Of a stretch of 64,000 nt of DNA, positions 27,059-37,617 are shown piece by piece (the first letter of the stretch is position 1; every line of letters begins with the position of its first letter). A program made the translations under genes and the position numbers. Source of the stretch: an uncultured Sutterella sp. (GTDB lineage: Bacteria; Pseudomonadota; Gammaproteobacteria; Burkholderiales; Burkholderiaceae_F); NCBI GenBank assembly GCA_900546995.1, contig URFF01000001.1, forward strand, positions 1 through 64,000, given 5' to 3'. The notes below the pieces were generated by a model. The model was not told the DNA's origin and ran no database searches. It worked only from the letters and a program-made list of their open reading frames with translations.

Positions 27059-27730
27059 ATGGCTACAATCCCCGATCCCAATCAAATTTTTGCTAACGAA
27101 TACGGTACCACCTGCTATCTGAAAAACATCATTAAAGCGCCCAACATTCATATCGGCGACTACACCTACTACGACGATAGCGATGATCCCACGCAATTTG
27201 AAAACCGCAACGTCCTATTTAACTATCCGGAATACTTTCCCGATCAGCTCATTATCGGGAAATTTTGTGCAATCGCCCAAGGCGTGCAATTCATGATGGG
27301 CGCAGCCAATCATCGCACCGCAAGCATCAGTACCTATCCTTTTAATGTGATGGGAGGCCTCTGGCGGGAAAAAACAACGCCGCACGTGAGCGAATTGCCG
27401 CTAAAGGGCGACATTGTGATTGGCAACGACGTTTGGATCGGGCGGGAGGCGAAAATTTTACCCGGCGTCAAAATCGGTGACGGCGCCATTATCGGAGCAT
27501 ACGCCGTTGTTGCAAAAGACGTTGAACCGTACTCGGTGGCAGTCGGCAATCCTGCTCGAATCGTTAAAAAACGCTTCGATGATGATTTCATTCGGGATTT
27601 GCTCGAACTTCGCTGGTGGGATTGGCCGATCGAAGAGATCACCGATTTTCTACCCATTTTGACTTCGACGGACCTCAATGCTGCGAAAAAAGCCGTCAAA
27701 GCCCGTTTAAACACGAAAACGAGTCAATAA
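27059..27730 (+). CDS. Vat/CatB-type xenobiotic acetyltransferase (left-handed beta-helix)
   Basis: 223 residues with hexapeptide repeats around [26 protein letters not shown]. The XAT-family catalytic histidine is His85 in GAANHRT, and the C-terminal WWDWPIEEI is shared with streptogramin A (Vat) acetyltransferases. TAGGGAG precedes ATG 27059. Members acetylate streptogramins or chloramphenicol with acetyl-CoA, but many chromosomal relatives have unknown substrates. It stands alone, divergent from mpl. Resistance is possible but not shown. Confidence 0.82.
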   Translation: MATIPDPNQIFANEYGTTCYLKNIIKAPNIHIGDYTYYDDSDDPTQFENRNVLFNYPEYFPDQLIIGKFCAIAQGVQFMMGAANHRTASISTYPFNVMGGLWREKTTPHVSELPLKGDIVIGNDVWIGREAKILPGVKIGDGAIIGAYAVVAKDVEPYSVAVGNPARIVKKRFDDDFIRDLLELRWWDWPIEEITDFLPILTSTDLNAAKKAVKARLNTKTSQ

Positions 27731-27752
27731 CCCTTAAAACACTTCAAAAGTG

Positions 27753-27817
27753 CCCCATTTTTTCCATTGAAGAAAACGGTTAGTCCGCTCACAAAATCAG
27801 GACTAACCTAAATGGGG
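27753..27817. promoter_or_regulatory. Nested stem-loop between the Vat-like gene and accB
   Basis: Outer arms CCCCATTT (27753-27760) and AAATGGGG (27810-27817) enclose inner arms GGTTAGTCC (27778-27786) and GGACTAACC (27800-27808). Both pairs are perfect. There is no T run directly after it, so it may be an operator pair or leader structure of the acc genes rather than a simple terminator. Confidence 0.5.
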
Positions 27818-27987
27818 GATCATTCAATATCATCCAAATCGCAAAAATTAGCCGAAATTACTAGACTTTTAACGAAAAAAGCATGAAAATTCGACTTAAA
27901 TTACTGTTTTTATCGGTTTTTACACAACTTAGCTCGTTCAGAGCGGTGTAAGACCGTCCGAATACTTTACCCATGGGGAATTGACAA

Positions 27988-28452
27988 ATGGACTTACGCA
28001 AATTAAAAACCCTGATTGACTTGGTTGCCGAAAGCGGCATTTCTGAATTGGAAGTCACAGAAGAAAACGATAAAGTGCGTATCGTCAATAAACCGCAAGC
28101 CGTTACGGTTGCCGCACCGGTAGCTGTTGCCGCACCGGCTCCGGTGGCCGCACAAACGGCTGTGCCCGCTGCGCCTGAAGCCGCCGCCCCCGCCCCGGCC
28201 CCCGAACCTGTTAGTGAAGGTAAAACGGTCACGTCTCCGATGGTTGGCACGTTCTATCGTGCGCCGAATCCCGGTGCCGAACCGTTTGTAAAGGTTGGTG
28301 ATCATGTTGAAGTCGGCCAAACTCTTTGCATCATTGAGGCCATGAAGTTACTCAATGAAATTGAAGCCGAATATAGTGGTACCGTCAAAGAAATCTGTGT
28401 GGACAACGCACAACCCGTTGAATTCGGTCAACCCCTCTTTATCATCGGCTAA
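27988..28452 (+). CDS. accB: Biotin carboxyl carrier protein of acetyl-CoA carboxylase
   Basis: 154 residues. An Ala/Pro-rich linker (about 39-75) separates the N-terminal helix from the biotinyl domain. The biotin-accepting Lys120 sits in EAMKLLNE. It carries carboxybiotin in malonyl-CoA synthesis. AccC follows after 5 bp, the standard operon. Confidence 0.96.
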   Translation: MDLRKLKTLIDLVAESGISELEVTEENDKVRIVNKPQAVTVAAPVAVAAPAPVAAQTAVPAAPEAAAPAPAPEPVSEGKTVTSPMVGTFYRAPNPGAEPFVKVGDHVEVGQTLCIIEAMKLLNEIEAEYSGTVKEICVDNAQPVEFGQPLFIIG

Positions 28453-28457
28453 TCACC

Positions 28458-29834
<1,377 letters not shown>

Positions 29835-29838
29835 GCTT

Positions 29839-30741
29839 ATGCGTGAGATTGCTTTATACGTCACCGAAGGCGCAGCTGAAAAGTTGGGCGAAGCGTTGAT
29901 GGACGCCGGTGCCCTTTCCGTGACGATTGAAGATGCAGATGCCGATACGCCTGATGAGCAACCGCTTTATGGCGAACCCGGTTTGGAGCCGGAACACACG
30001 GCTTGGGCCAATTCGATTTTGAAGATTTTGGTTGATGATGATTTCAACGCCGGTCTTGATATCGCAATCGCTGCTAAGGCCCTCGGCATTGCCGAACCGA
30101 AAGTAATGAGCGATGAAACGGTTGAAGACGCAGACTGGGTGCGAATCACCCAAGCGCAATTTCAACCGGTGCGAGTCTCTGATCGTTTGTGGATTGTGCC
30201 GACGTGGCATGAGCCGCCTGCCGGTGACAAAGCCATCAACATCCGATTGGATCCGGGCGTGGCTTTCGGTACGGGTTCTCACCCGACCACGCACCTTTGC
30301 CTGCAGTGGCTCGATGACAATGTGAAAAGTGGCGAAACCGTGCTTGATTACGGCTGCGGCACGGGGATTTTGGCGATTGCCGCGAAAAAACTCGGTGCAA
30401 GCGACGTTTTAGGAACGGACATTGATCCGCAAGCGGTTGACGCTGCTATTGACAATGCAAACGCTAACGAAGCACCCTGTCGCTTCGTGCTACCGGATGC
30501 GATGCCGGTAGGCACCTTTGATATCGTGGTAGCCAATATTTTGTCTAACCCTCTTAAACTGTTGGCGCCCGCGCTTTTAGCTCGGGTTAAAGTCGGAGGT
30601 CATTTGGTGCTTTCCGGCGTGTTGGCCCGTCAGGCTCAGGAAGTCATTGACGTTTATCGTCAACACGACCCAAAGGTTGAACTCTCCGTATGGAAAGAAA
30701 AAGAGGGCTGGGTTTGCATTGCGGGCTCGCGTAACGCTTAA
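29839..30741 (+). CDS. prmA: Ribosomal protein L11 methyltransferase
   Basis: 300 residues. SAM-binding motif DYGCGTGILAIAAKKLGA, DPGVAFGTGSHPTT before it and VANILSNPL after it, the PrmA signature order. It trimethylates ribosomal protein L11. ATG 29839 is chosen over the upstream frame because the family starts with MREI-like sequence and the longer frame overlaps accC. accB-accC-prmA is a common proteobacterial order. Confidence 0.95.
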   Translation: MREIALYVTEGAAEKLGEALMDAGALSVTIEDADADTPDEQPLYGEPGLEPEHTAWANSILKILVDDDFNAGLDIAIAAKALGIAEPKVMSDETVEDADWVRITQAQFQPVRVSDRLWIVPTWHEPPAGDKAINIRLDPGVAFGTGSHPTTHLCLQWLDDNVKSGETVLDYGCGTGILAIAAKKLGASDVLGTDIDPQAVDAAIDNANANEAPCRFVLPDAMPVGTFDIVVANILSNPLKLLAPALLARVKVGGHLVLSGVLARQAQEVIDVYRQHDPKVELSVWKEKEGWVCIAGSRNA

Positions 30742-30758
30742 TGATTTGAAAGCAGCAT

Positions 30759-31721
30759 ATGACGGTTTACATTACCCGCTGTCCGGTTTGTCAGCAAGCC
30801 TTTAAAACCAATGAGCACGTCCTCGCCCTTAAAGGGGGCGAGGTGCGTTGCGGCTTTTGTCAATCGGTTTTCAATGCTTACGAACACCTTTACACGCCGC
30901 TTAATTCTGCCGAGCTGGGTCAAATAATCGAGCAACAGGCCGAACGTCAAGCGCAGATTCAACGCAAAGGACTTGAAGCGATGGCTGCGCTTGCCGGCGA
31001 GCTCAAAGGCTTTGGATCTGCCGGTGCGGAAACGGATAACTCGTTAATCGGTGTTCGAGCCGAGCCGCGTTTGACTCCTGGTCCGGTTAAGCAGGAAGTC
31101 ATTAACGCAGGCCCCTCCGTCCAAGTAATCGAACATGGAGTGAAGGTCCCGGCTCTTGCCGCGACTGGCTCAGAGTCTGACGAAAGCGAAGACGATGACT
31201 ACGATTATGAAGACGAGCCGCCTCGCAAAAAGCGAACATTGCTTTGGTTTGTTGTGGCGCTGATTGCTTTCGTGGGTATCGTCTGTCAATTGCTTGCCAT
31301 CAATAGCAACACGGTCGTTGAGAAGTTGCCACAGGCTCGTCCGGTCATGGATCGGGTCTGCTCGATTTTCTCCTGTGAAGCGCCGATTGAATCGTCAACG
31401 GCAACGCCTGCCGCTACCTCGTCACAGGGGCCTGTTAGCATCACCGAACAAGAACTGGTCGCTCTGCCTAACGGACAATACGCCATCCGTGTGGTTTTAA
31501 AAAACCAATCCACCGTCGATCAGCCTTATCCCAATCTCACCATTGTGCTTAAAGGCGAAAAAGAAGACATTCTGACTAGACGGCGCATTGAGCCCTCTGA
31601 GTACCTCGAAGAGGCTTCTCGCAAATTACCCGCCCAAGCGCAAGATGAAGTCAGCATCGCGTTTAATATCGCCGACGGGAAACCTGCGACGTTAGCCGTG
31701 GAAATTGATCCCATTCTTTAA
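30759..31721 (+). CDS. Zinc-ribbon and DUF3426 protein
   Basis: 320 residues. The N-terminal MJ0042-type zinc ribbon has paired CPVC and CGFC knuckles (residues about 8-36). An acidic, disordered stretch (about 140-155, SDESEDDDYDYEDE) precedes one transmembrane helix (about 163-185). The DUF3426 C-terminal domain would then lie in the periplasm. Burkholderiales carry this gene next to prmA; the function is unknown. A terminator follows at 31730-31752. Confidence 0.8.
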   Translation: MTVYITRCPVCQQAFKTNEHVLALKGGEVRCGFCQSVFNAYEHLYTPLNSAELGQIIEQQAERQAQIQRKGLEAMAALAGELKGFGSAGAETDNSLIGVRAEPRLTPGPVKQEVINAGPSVQVIEHGVKVPALAATGSESDESEDDDYDYEDEPPRKKRTLLWFVVALIAFVGIVCQLLAINSNTVVEKLPQARPVMDRVCSIFSCEAPIESSTATPAATSSQGPVSITEQELVALPNGQYAIRVVLKNQSTVDQPYPNLTIVLKGEKEDILTRRRIEPSEYLEEASRKLPAQAQDEVSIAFNIADGKPATLAVEIDPIL

Positions 31722-31729
31722 GCTGATGT

Positions 31730-31752
31730 CCCGCCCCTAGGGCGGGCTTTTT
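31730..31752 (+). terminator. Terminator of the acc-prmA-DUF3426 unit
   Basis: Seven GC pairs CCCGCCC / GGGCGGG (31730-31736 and 31740-31746) followed by CTTTTTT. The next start codon lies only three bases after the T run. Confidence 0.88.
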
Positions 31753-31755
31753 TCT

Positions 31756-32688
31756 ATGAGTATTTTTATTTCCGGTTCCATCGCCTACGACACCGTTTTG
31801 CATTTTGACGGAATTTTCGCCGAGCAGTTTCGCGGCGATCTCAGACACTTGAATTTGACACTTCAAGCAAACTCGATGGTTAAACAGTTCGGGGGCTGCG
31901 CCGGCAATATCGCCTATAGTCTCAAGTGTTTGGGCGGCGATCCGGTCATCGTCACCACGGTCGGAATGGATGCCGACGAGTACCTTTCGCACTTACAAAA
32001 ACTCGGCATCACAACAGATGGCATTTTGAAAATCAACGATGCCTACACGGCTCAAGCCATCATCACCACCGACGTTTTGGGCAATCAACTGTGCACCTTT
32101 CACGAAGGCGCCATGGCATCAGCCGCTTCAGCCCCTTGGCCCAATCGACACTACGATTGGGGGATTGTCACGCCAACAGCCACCCCGGTCATGAAAACAC
32201 ACGTCGAAAAACTTCGCGAAAAAGCGATTCCCATCATTTGGGACATGGGACAGGCCTGCGCCTATCTCACTGGCGAAGATATTGAGTGGTTTTTAAATCG
32301 AATCAACATGTTGACGGTTTCTGAATTTGAGTGGCAAGTGCTTTTAGAGAAAACCGCTCGCAACGCTCAAAGTCTCTATGAGAAAGTGCCTTGTATTGTG
32401 ATTACGGCTGGCAGCGAAGGTGTCAAGACGATTAAAGAGGGTAAAGAACAATGCTTTGAAGCCGTTACCGTTAAAACCCCCGTCAATCCCGTTGGCTGTG
32501 GAGACGCTTTCCGCGGAGGGCTCTTACGGGGTTTGGAATTGGGGCTTGGTTGGGAGAAAACCATTCGACTCGCCATGCTGATGGGGGCCATCAAGGTCAC
32601 TCACGAAGCGGCGCAAGGTTATCCGTTGGATAAGAACGAAGCGGCGCGCTTATATGAGCGCGCCTTCAACGAATCGATTGTGCTTTAG
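31756..32688 (+). CDS. PfkB-family carbohydrate/adenosine kinase
   Basis: 310 residues. GGCAGNIAYSLKCLG (about 38) is the sugar-binding signature and NPVGCGDAFRGGLLRG (about 244) the ATP/anion-hole signature with catalytic Asp. Close to the adenosine-kinase-like branch of the ribokinase family found in Burkholderiales. No ribosome-binding site is visible: the terminator T run of the upstream unit occupies that position. The stop overlaps the convergent yggT stop by 4 bp. Confidence 0.85.
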   Translation: MSIFISGSIAYDTVLHFDGIFAEQFRGDLRHLNLTLQANSMVKQFGGCAGNIAYSLKCLGGDPVIVTTVGMDADEYLSHLQKLGITTDGILKINDAYTAQAIITTDVLGNQLCTFHEGAMASAASAPWPNRHYDWGIVTPTATPVMKTHVEKLREKAIPIIWDMGQACAYLTGEDIEWFLNRINMLTVSEFEWQVLLEKTARNAQSLYEKVPCIVITAGSEGVKTIKEGKEQCFEAVTVKTPVNPVGCGDAFRGGLLRGLELGLGWEKTIRLAMLMGAIKVTHEAAQGYPLDKNEAARLYERAFNESIVL

Positions 32689-33245
32689 AACCAAGCACTG
32701 ATGAAGTACCCCTGCGAGAAGGGCGTCACCCAATAAAGCAGGAGATTGACCAAAATAAAGACGACGACGGGCGAAAAATCAAAGCCGCCGGCACGGGGTA
32801 AACGATTTGAAATCGGTCCGATGATCGGATTCATCAAACGCCAGAAAATCCCGTAAGCGGGTGAGTCAGGCTGAAGCCACGAGAGAACGACAAAAATGAT
32901 CGTGCCCCATAAAATCAGCTCCAACGCCCAACGCAAAAGTAAAAAGACCGCGCAAATGGGTAACAGCAACGGTTGAATCGGTAATCCCGTGACCTGATAG
33001 CCCACGATAGCGACAATGACAGCCATCAATAGCGCCCCGACCACGGCGGCCCATTCCCAACGCCGAGAGGGTTTAAAGAGCCTTGTAAGCGGCACCACCA
33101 ACCAGTTGGTTCCCATCCATGCGAGGCGCGCAATGGGATCAAAGATTGAAATGCGGTGGAAAAAGACATACACACGCAGCACCAAAAGGCATCCGATCAG
33201 TGTCGTTGCGATGTTAAAAATTAAGGCAATGAAATTGGCAAGCAT
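32685..33245 (-). CDS. YggT-family membrane protein
   Basis: 186 residues with two YGGT repeats (about 5-95 and 110-180) and five or so hydrophobic helices. Motifs VLRVYVFF, LVVPLTRLFKP and ILWGTIIFVVLSWLQPDSP, then MNPIIGPISNRLP. Family function is poorly defined, with links to osmotic and potassium physiology and cell division. The start at 33245 (MLANFIAL) is used because the upstream frame overlaps ampD. Confidence 0.88.
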   Translation of the reverse strand: MLANFIALIFNIATTLIGCLLVLRVYVFFHRISIFDPIARLAWMGTNWLVVPLTRLFKPSRRWEWAAVVGALLMAVIVAIVGYQVTGLPIQPLLLPICAVFLLLRWALELILWGTIIFVVLSWLQPDSPAYGIFWRLMNPIIGPISNRLPRAGGFDFSPVVVFILVNLLLYWVTPFSQGYFISAWF

Positions 33246-33256
33246 AACCTTGATGT

Positions 33257-33847
33257 CTAAAAGAGAGTTCTTGGGCAGTATTGTAGCGTTTTTGGGTATT
33301 CGGGCTCGTTTTGAAGCTGCAACCAATTGAAAAAGCAACCCGGATCGGTTTTGCGCCCTGGAGCGATATCGCTGTGCCCGGTCACAAAACGCAAACTCGG
33401 ATAGCACTCGGTCAAAGCGGACAGTAACTGAGCAAGCCGTCGATACTGCTTGGCTTCAAAGCGCACAAAATCGCTTCCCTCCACTTCAATGCCGATGGAA
33501 AATTCGTTGCATTTAGTACGCCCACGAAATTCAGAGACACCGGCATGCCAGGCACGCTTTTCTGTACTGACAAACTGTGTGAGCATTCCTCTTCGATCAA
33601 TAAAAAAGTGACTTGAAACATGAAGTCCTTTTAAACTCGCGAAAGAAGGGTGAAAACTGAGGTCAATCGTCCCCATGAAAAGACTTTCCACACACCCAGT
33701 CAGAAATCTCCCAGCCGGTAGCGAAATATTATGAATGACAACGAGCTCGGGCGCTCGAGTGCTTTCTCTTTCATCGAAAAAAGGGCTCGGACAAATTCGG
33801 CAATCCAAACCCTGCAACCATCCGTTAGTGTTGAGAATGGGCTTCAT
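33257..33847 (-). CDS. ampD: 1,6-anhydro-N-acetylmuramyl-L-alanine amidase AmpD
   Basis: 196 residues, amidase_2 fold. Zinc ligands are seen in VVIHNISLP and in VTGHSDIAPGRKTDPG, with the catalytic lysine in GRKTDPG. It cleaves anhydro-muropeptides in the cytoplasm during murein recycling. ATG 33847 has AAAAGG seven bases upstream; the GTG at 33865 does not. It overlaps the end of the zinc-ribbon gene upstream. Confidence 0.92.
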   Translation of the reverse strand: MKPILNTNGWLQGLDCRICPSPFFDERESTRAPELVVIHNISLPAGRFLTGCVESLFMGTIDLSFHPSFASLKGLHVSSHFFIDRRGMLTQFVSTEKRAWHAGVSEFRGRTKCNEFSIGIEVEGSDFVRFEAKQYRRLAQLLSALTECYPSLRFVTGHSDIAPGRKTDPGCFFNWLQLQNEPEYPKTLQYCPRTLF

Positions 33848-34067
33848 CTTCAGCCTTTTGCGCACAAGCTAATGAACAGTAGCTTTTACCATTCATCCAA
33901 ACACCGTCCACCTCCGCGAAATGCACGCCACAGATCGGGCACTGAACCATTTTCTTCACACTCATCTCGGGCTTTTTTTCCAAACGCAGGCGGTCATTTC
34001 GGCGCTTTTGTACCACGGCGACGACCACCACGACCAAGAGCACTAAAAATAACAGTTTCGTGAGCAC
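33825..34067 (-). CDS. Small membrane-anchored zinc-ribbon protein (PP0621 family)
   Basis: 80 residues. One N-terminal membrane helix (KLLFLVLLVVVVVAVV) is followed by a ribbon with CPIC and CSLAC knuckles (about residues 43-66). The start is GTG 34067, with AGGAGAG upstream. It overlaps ampD by 23 bp. This small gene beside ampD is typical in Pseudomonas and Burkholderiales. Function unknown. Confidence 0.8.
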   Translation of the reverse strand: MLTKLLFLVLLVVVVVAVVQKRRNDRLRLEKKPEMSVKKMVQCPICGVHFAEVDGVWMNGKSYCSLACAQKAEDEAHSQH

Positions 34068-34075
34068 AGTCTCTC

Positions 34076-34894
34076 CTACACCAACACATCGAGAACAAAA
34101 CGGTAAGCGAAATACGCTACGACTTGCAATAGCACGGCAACCCAAAATAGCAACAACGCTTTACCGCTTCGCCAGCCTAAGAACCGACGTCCCAACAACA
34201 AAATACCAAACGCAACCCAACTTAAAATCGTCAAAATGGTTTTGTGATCAAACGCTAATAACGTATTTAAGTACTCGGCGGTGGAAATCATTCCGCCTAA
34301 AATCGTGAGCGTGAGAAAAATAAAACAGGCAGCGATCACGCGAAAGAGAATTTTCTCCATGGTGCGTAAATTCGGCATTGTCGCCACTAACCCCTCGGGC
34401 TCATTCAAAGCAAGATGCGACTTCAGACGCGTATTGAGAATACTCATCAAAATGGCCTGAACAATGGCCATCATCATGAAACTGTAAGCGACAATACCGA
34501 AAACAATGTGTAATTTAAATCCCAATGTCGCACCAACAACCTTGGACGTATCACTCGGGAAAACCTCCGGAAACCAGACCCCGATGGCCGACAGAATAAG
34601 AACGATGGCGTAAAGCGCATGAACTCTCGAATAAAGCGCTCCGAAAAAAAGAATCAAAGTGCTGAAAAAGCACATGGCCGAAACGGAAATCCCGAAACCA
34701 ACCACTAGTGTTTGCGAAGCGGGAAAAGCCACCGATTGCAGTATCCAAAAGTGCGCCAAAATACCTAAACCGATGACCGGCAACGCCCAAACCGGTGCTG
34801 CATCACCACGTTTTTTAAACGTGCTGACAATTTTTAATCCAACCGCTAGATAAAAAAGCGACGCAACACCGTAAAATACTAGGTTTAAATCCAT
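34076..34894 (-). CDS. CcsA/YpjD-type cytochrome c assembly family membrane protein
   Basis: 272 residues with about eight membrane helices and the HVVFG-like segment KLHIVFGIVAYSFMMMAIVQAI typical of the family. Members include heme-handling CcsA proteins and the YpjD/CorE type of unclear function; adjacency to ffh fits the latter. The start is taken at ATG 34894, but ATG 34900 is equally possible. It is divergent from ffh. Confidence 0.8.
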   Translation of the reverse strand: MDLNLVFYGVASLFYLAVGLKIVSTFKKRGDAAPVWALPVIGLGILAHFWILQSVAFPASQTLVVGFGISVSAMCFFSTLILFFGALYSRVHALYAIVLILSAIGVWFPEVFPSDTSKVVGATLGFKLHIVFGIVAYSFMMMAIVQAILMSILNTRLKSHLALNEPEGLVATMPNLRTMEKILFRVIAACFIFLTLTILGGMISTAEYLNTLLAFDHKTILTILSWVAFGILLLGRRFLGWRSGKALLLFWVAVLLQVVAYFAYRFVLDVLV

Positions 34895-34997
34895 ATGCAT
34901 GACTCGTTGTTCTAAACACATCTGCCCCAAAGCGGGTACGGAAACATTTTACGGCATCGAGTGTGCGTTGTAGCGAACTATTTTGAACTGAATTGCT

Positions 34998-36401
34998 ATG
35001 CTCAATACATTAAGCCAACGTCTTTCTCGTGTTATTAAAACCATGCGGGGACAAGCCCGCATCACCGAAGCCAACACTCGCGAGATGTTGCGCGAGGTGC
35101 GAATTGCCCTCTTGGAAGCCGATGTCGCATTACCGGTTGTCCGTGAACTCATTGCCCGCATTAAAGCCAAAGCGATGAATGAAGAAGTGGTCGGCAACCT
35201 CAATCCGGGTCAGGCGCTTGTCGGTATCGTTCAGGATGAATTAACGGCCATCATTGGCGGCAACCTTTCTGAAAAAGAAAAGTCTATCAATCTGGCAGCT
35301 CAACCCCCTGCCGTGATTTTGTTAGCCGGTCTGCAAGGCGCCGGTAAAACGACTTCTGCCGGTAAATTGGCTAACTACCTCACACACGAATTAAAGAAAA
35401 AAGTACTCACGGTTTCCACCGACGTTTATCGTCCGGCAGCTGCCGACCAACTAAAGGTCATCACTGAGCAAGCGGGCGCCGACAATTTCCCGATGGATGC
35501 CTCCGCCAAACCTTTAGCCATTGCAGAGGCCGCTCTCACGCACGCCAAGCGTTATTTTTACGATGTTCTCATTGTCGATACGGCTGGGCGCCTTTCCATT
35601 GACGAAGCGATGATGACGGAGGCTGCTGAGCTGCACGACTTTTTGCATCCGACGGAAACCTTCTTCGTGGCTGACGCCATGCTCGGTCAAACGGCCGTGC
35701 AAGCGGCGCAAGCCTTTAATGAACGCTTAGCCCTCACCGGTGTGATTCTCACCAAGCTCGACGGTGACAGTCGAGGTGGCGCAGCGTTATCGGTGGCTTA
35801 TACCACCGGCAAACCCATCAAATTTGTCGGTGTGTCCGAAAAAATTGACGGTCTTGAACCCTTTAACCCCGAAGGCATGGCAAGTCGCATCCTCGGTATG
35901 GGCGATATTGTCGCTTTGGTCAAAGACGTTCAAAAAGCGATTGACGTTGAGCAAACCCAAAAACTTGCTCAAAAAATGCGCTCCGGCGATCGGTTCGACC
36001 TCAATGACTTTAAAGATCAATTGGCGCAGATGAAAAATGTTGACAGCTTCTCCGGTCTTCTTGACAAATTGCCCGCGCAATTTGCTGAAGCGGCTCAACA
36101 CGTCAATGATGACGATGCGAAAAAAGCGATTGCCCGCACCGAAGGCATCATTAATTCCATGACGCCATACGAAAGAAGTCATCCGGAAGTCATCAAGGCA
36201 AGCCGCAAGCGGCGCATTGCCGCCGGCTGTGGGCTTCCTGTGCAAGAAGTCAACAAAATGCTCAAGCAGTTTGAGCAGACCCAACAGATGATGAAGATGA
36301 TGAAAAAAGGCGGTTTAAGCAAAATGATGCGTGCCCTGGGAGGCATCAAAAACATGGCCGGAATGGGCGGCATGGGTGGTTTTGGACGATTCGGGCGCTA
36401 A
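34998..36401 (+). CDS. ffh: Signal recognition particle protein
   Basis: 467 residues. N-domain helices, GTPase loops GLQGAGKTTSAGKL (about 110), DTAGR and TKLDGDSRGG, then a Met-rich M domain (about 300-467) ending in a Gly/Met tail. It binds signal peptides on the ribosome and hands them to FtsY. Its stop codon overlaps the ruvC start (TAATG). Confidence 0.97.
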   Translation: MLNTLSQRLSRVIKTMRGQARITEANTREMLREVRIALLEADVALPVVRELIARIKAKAMNEEVVGNLNPGQALVGIVQDELTAIIGGNLSEKEKSINLAAQPPAVILLAGLQGAGKTTSAGKLANYLTHELKKKVLTVSTDVYRPAAADQLKVITEQAGADNFPMDASAKPLAIAEAALTHAKRYFYDVLIVDTAGRLSIDEAMMTEAAELHDFLHPTETFFVADAMLGQTAVQAAQAFNERLALTGVILTKLDGDSRGGAALSVAYTTGKPIKFVGVSEKIDGLEPFNPEGMASRILGMGDIVALVKDVQKAIDVEQTQKLAQKMRSGDRFDLNDFKDQLAQMKNVDSFSGLLDKLPAQFAEAAQHVNDDDAKKAIARTEGIINSMTPYERSHPEVIKASRKRRIAAGCGLPVQEVNKMLKQFEQTQQMMKMMKKGGLSKMMRALGGIKNMAGMGGMGGFGRFGR

Positions 36402-36997
36402 TGCAAAACAGTCACTTTGTACGGATCATGGGTGTTGACCCGGGGCTCAATCACACCGGTTTCGGTGTGATTGACGTGATCGGATCGGACCTGAAATTCG
36501 TAACGGCCGGCGTTATCAATGTTCCCAAAGGGGAATTGGCCGAGCGTTTGTTTTTTATTTTCAAGTCCGTGGCTCAAATTGCTCGGGAAAACACCCCCTC
36601 TTTTGCCGCTTGTGAAAAAGTCTTTGTCAATGTGAATCCTCACACGACGCTGCTATTGGGGCAAGCTCGCGGTGCGGCACTGACCGCTTTAGCTAGCGAA
36701 GAACTGCTCGTGAACGAATTTACACCAACGGAAATCAAGCAAGCGACAGTGGGCACGGGCCGAGCAACCAAAACACAAGTGCAAATGATGATTTCGCAAA
36801 TGCTCCATTTGCCGCAGACACTTCAGCCCGATGCGGCTGACGCCTTGGCTTGCGCGGTCTGCGCTGCGCAATCGTTCAGAATGATGGGGGCGATGGATGC
36901 GCCGAAAACGGCAGCCGGTCACGCCCGTATTCACGCTTCGCGCAAAACACGTCAAGCCTGGGAAGTGCATCTTGGACTCAACAGAAAAAATCATTAG
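36401..36997 (+). CDS. ruvC: Holliday junction endodeoxyribonuclease RuvC
   Basis: 198 residues. GVDPGLNHTGFGV at the start gives the first catalytic Asp, ACEKVF the Glu and PDAADALACA the terminal acidic pair. It resolves Holliday junctions moved by RuvAB. The start is coupled to the ffh stop (TAATG), giving nine residues before the usual family start. ruvA and ruvB follow. Confidence 0.95.
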   Translation: MQNSHFVRIMGVDPGLNHTGFGVIDVIGSDLKFVTAGVINVPKGELAERLFFIFKSVAQIARENTPSFAACEKVFVNVNPHTTLLLGQARGAALTALASEELLVNEFTPTEIKQATVGTGRATKTQVQMMISQMLHLPQTLQPDAADALACAVCAAQSFRMMGAMDAPKTAAGHARIHASRKTRQAWEVHLGLNRKNH

Positions 36998-37026
36998 GAG
37001 GCGGCTTATTAAAGGCCGGAATTTAA

Positions 37027-37605
37027 ATGATCGGACGGATTCAAGGACAATTGATTGAGAGTAACCCGCCTCACGTTTTGGTGGATGTTCACGGTGTCGG
37101 CTACGAAATTGATGTACCGATGTCGACGTTTTATAACCTCCCCAACCAAGGCTCGGAAGTGACTCTTCTCACGCATATGATTGTTCGAGAAGATGCGCAG
37201 TTGCTCTACGGCTTTTTAACCGCTGAAGAACGAGAGACGTTTCGAATCTTATTGAAAGTCTCCGGTATCGGTGCGCGTACAGCGCTTGCGGTTTTATCAG
37301 GCCTTAGTGTCGCCGATCTCGTTAATGCCGTCGCACTGCAAGACGCGGCCATTTTGACCCGCGTCCCCGGTATCGGCAAAAAAACAGCGGAAAGACTCAT
37401 TTTGGAGCTTAAAGATAAATTAACCGGTGCCTTACCGAGCGGCTCAGGACTTTCTGCGATTAATTCGGTCACAAGCGATATCATCAACGCCTTAATCGGC
37501 TTGGGTTATACTGACCGCGAAGCCCGCGCTGCCGTTAAAAAACTCCCAGAAGATGTTTCAGTCTCTGACGGCATCCGGATGGCCCTACAAAATATCGTTA
37601 AGTAA
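37027..37605 (+). CDS. ruvA: Holliday junction branch migration protein RuvA
   Basis: 192 residues. N-terminal OB fold ([11 protein letters not shown]), tandem helix-hairpin-helix motifs ([16 protein letters not shown] and [20 protein letters not shown]) and a flexible linker to the C-terminal RuvB-binding domain. It positions RuvB on junction DNA. Confidence 0.97.
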   Translation: MIGRIQGQLIESNPPHVLVDVHGVGYEIDVPMSTFYNLPNQGSEVTLLTHMIVREDAQLLYGFLTAEERETFRILLKVSGIGARTALAVLSGLSVADLVNAVALQDAAILTRVPGIGKKTAERLILELKDKLTGALPSGSGLSAINSVTSDIINALIGLGYTDREARAAVKKLPEDVSVSDGIRMALQNIVK

Positions 37606-37617
37606 GAAGAAGCCGGC

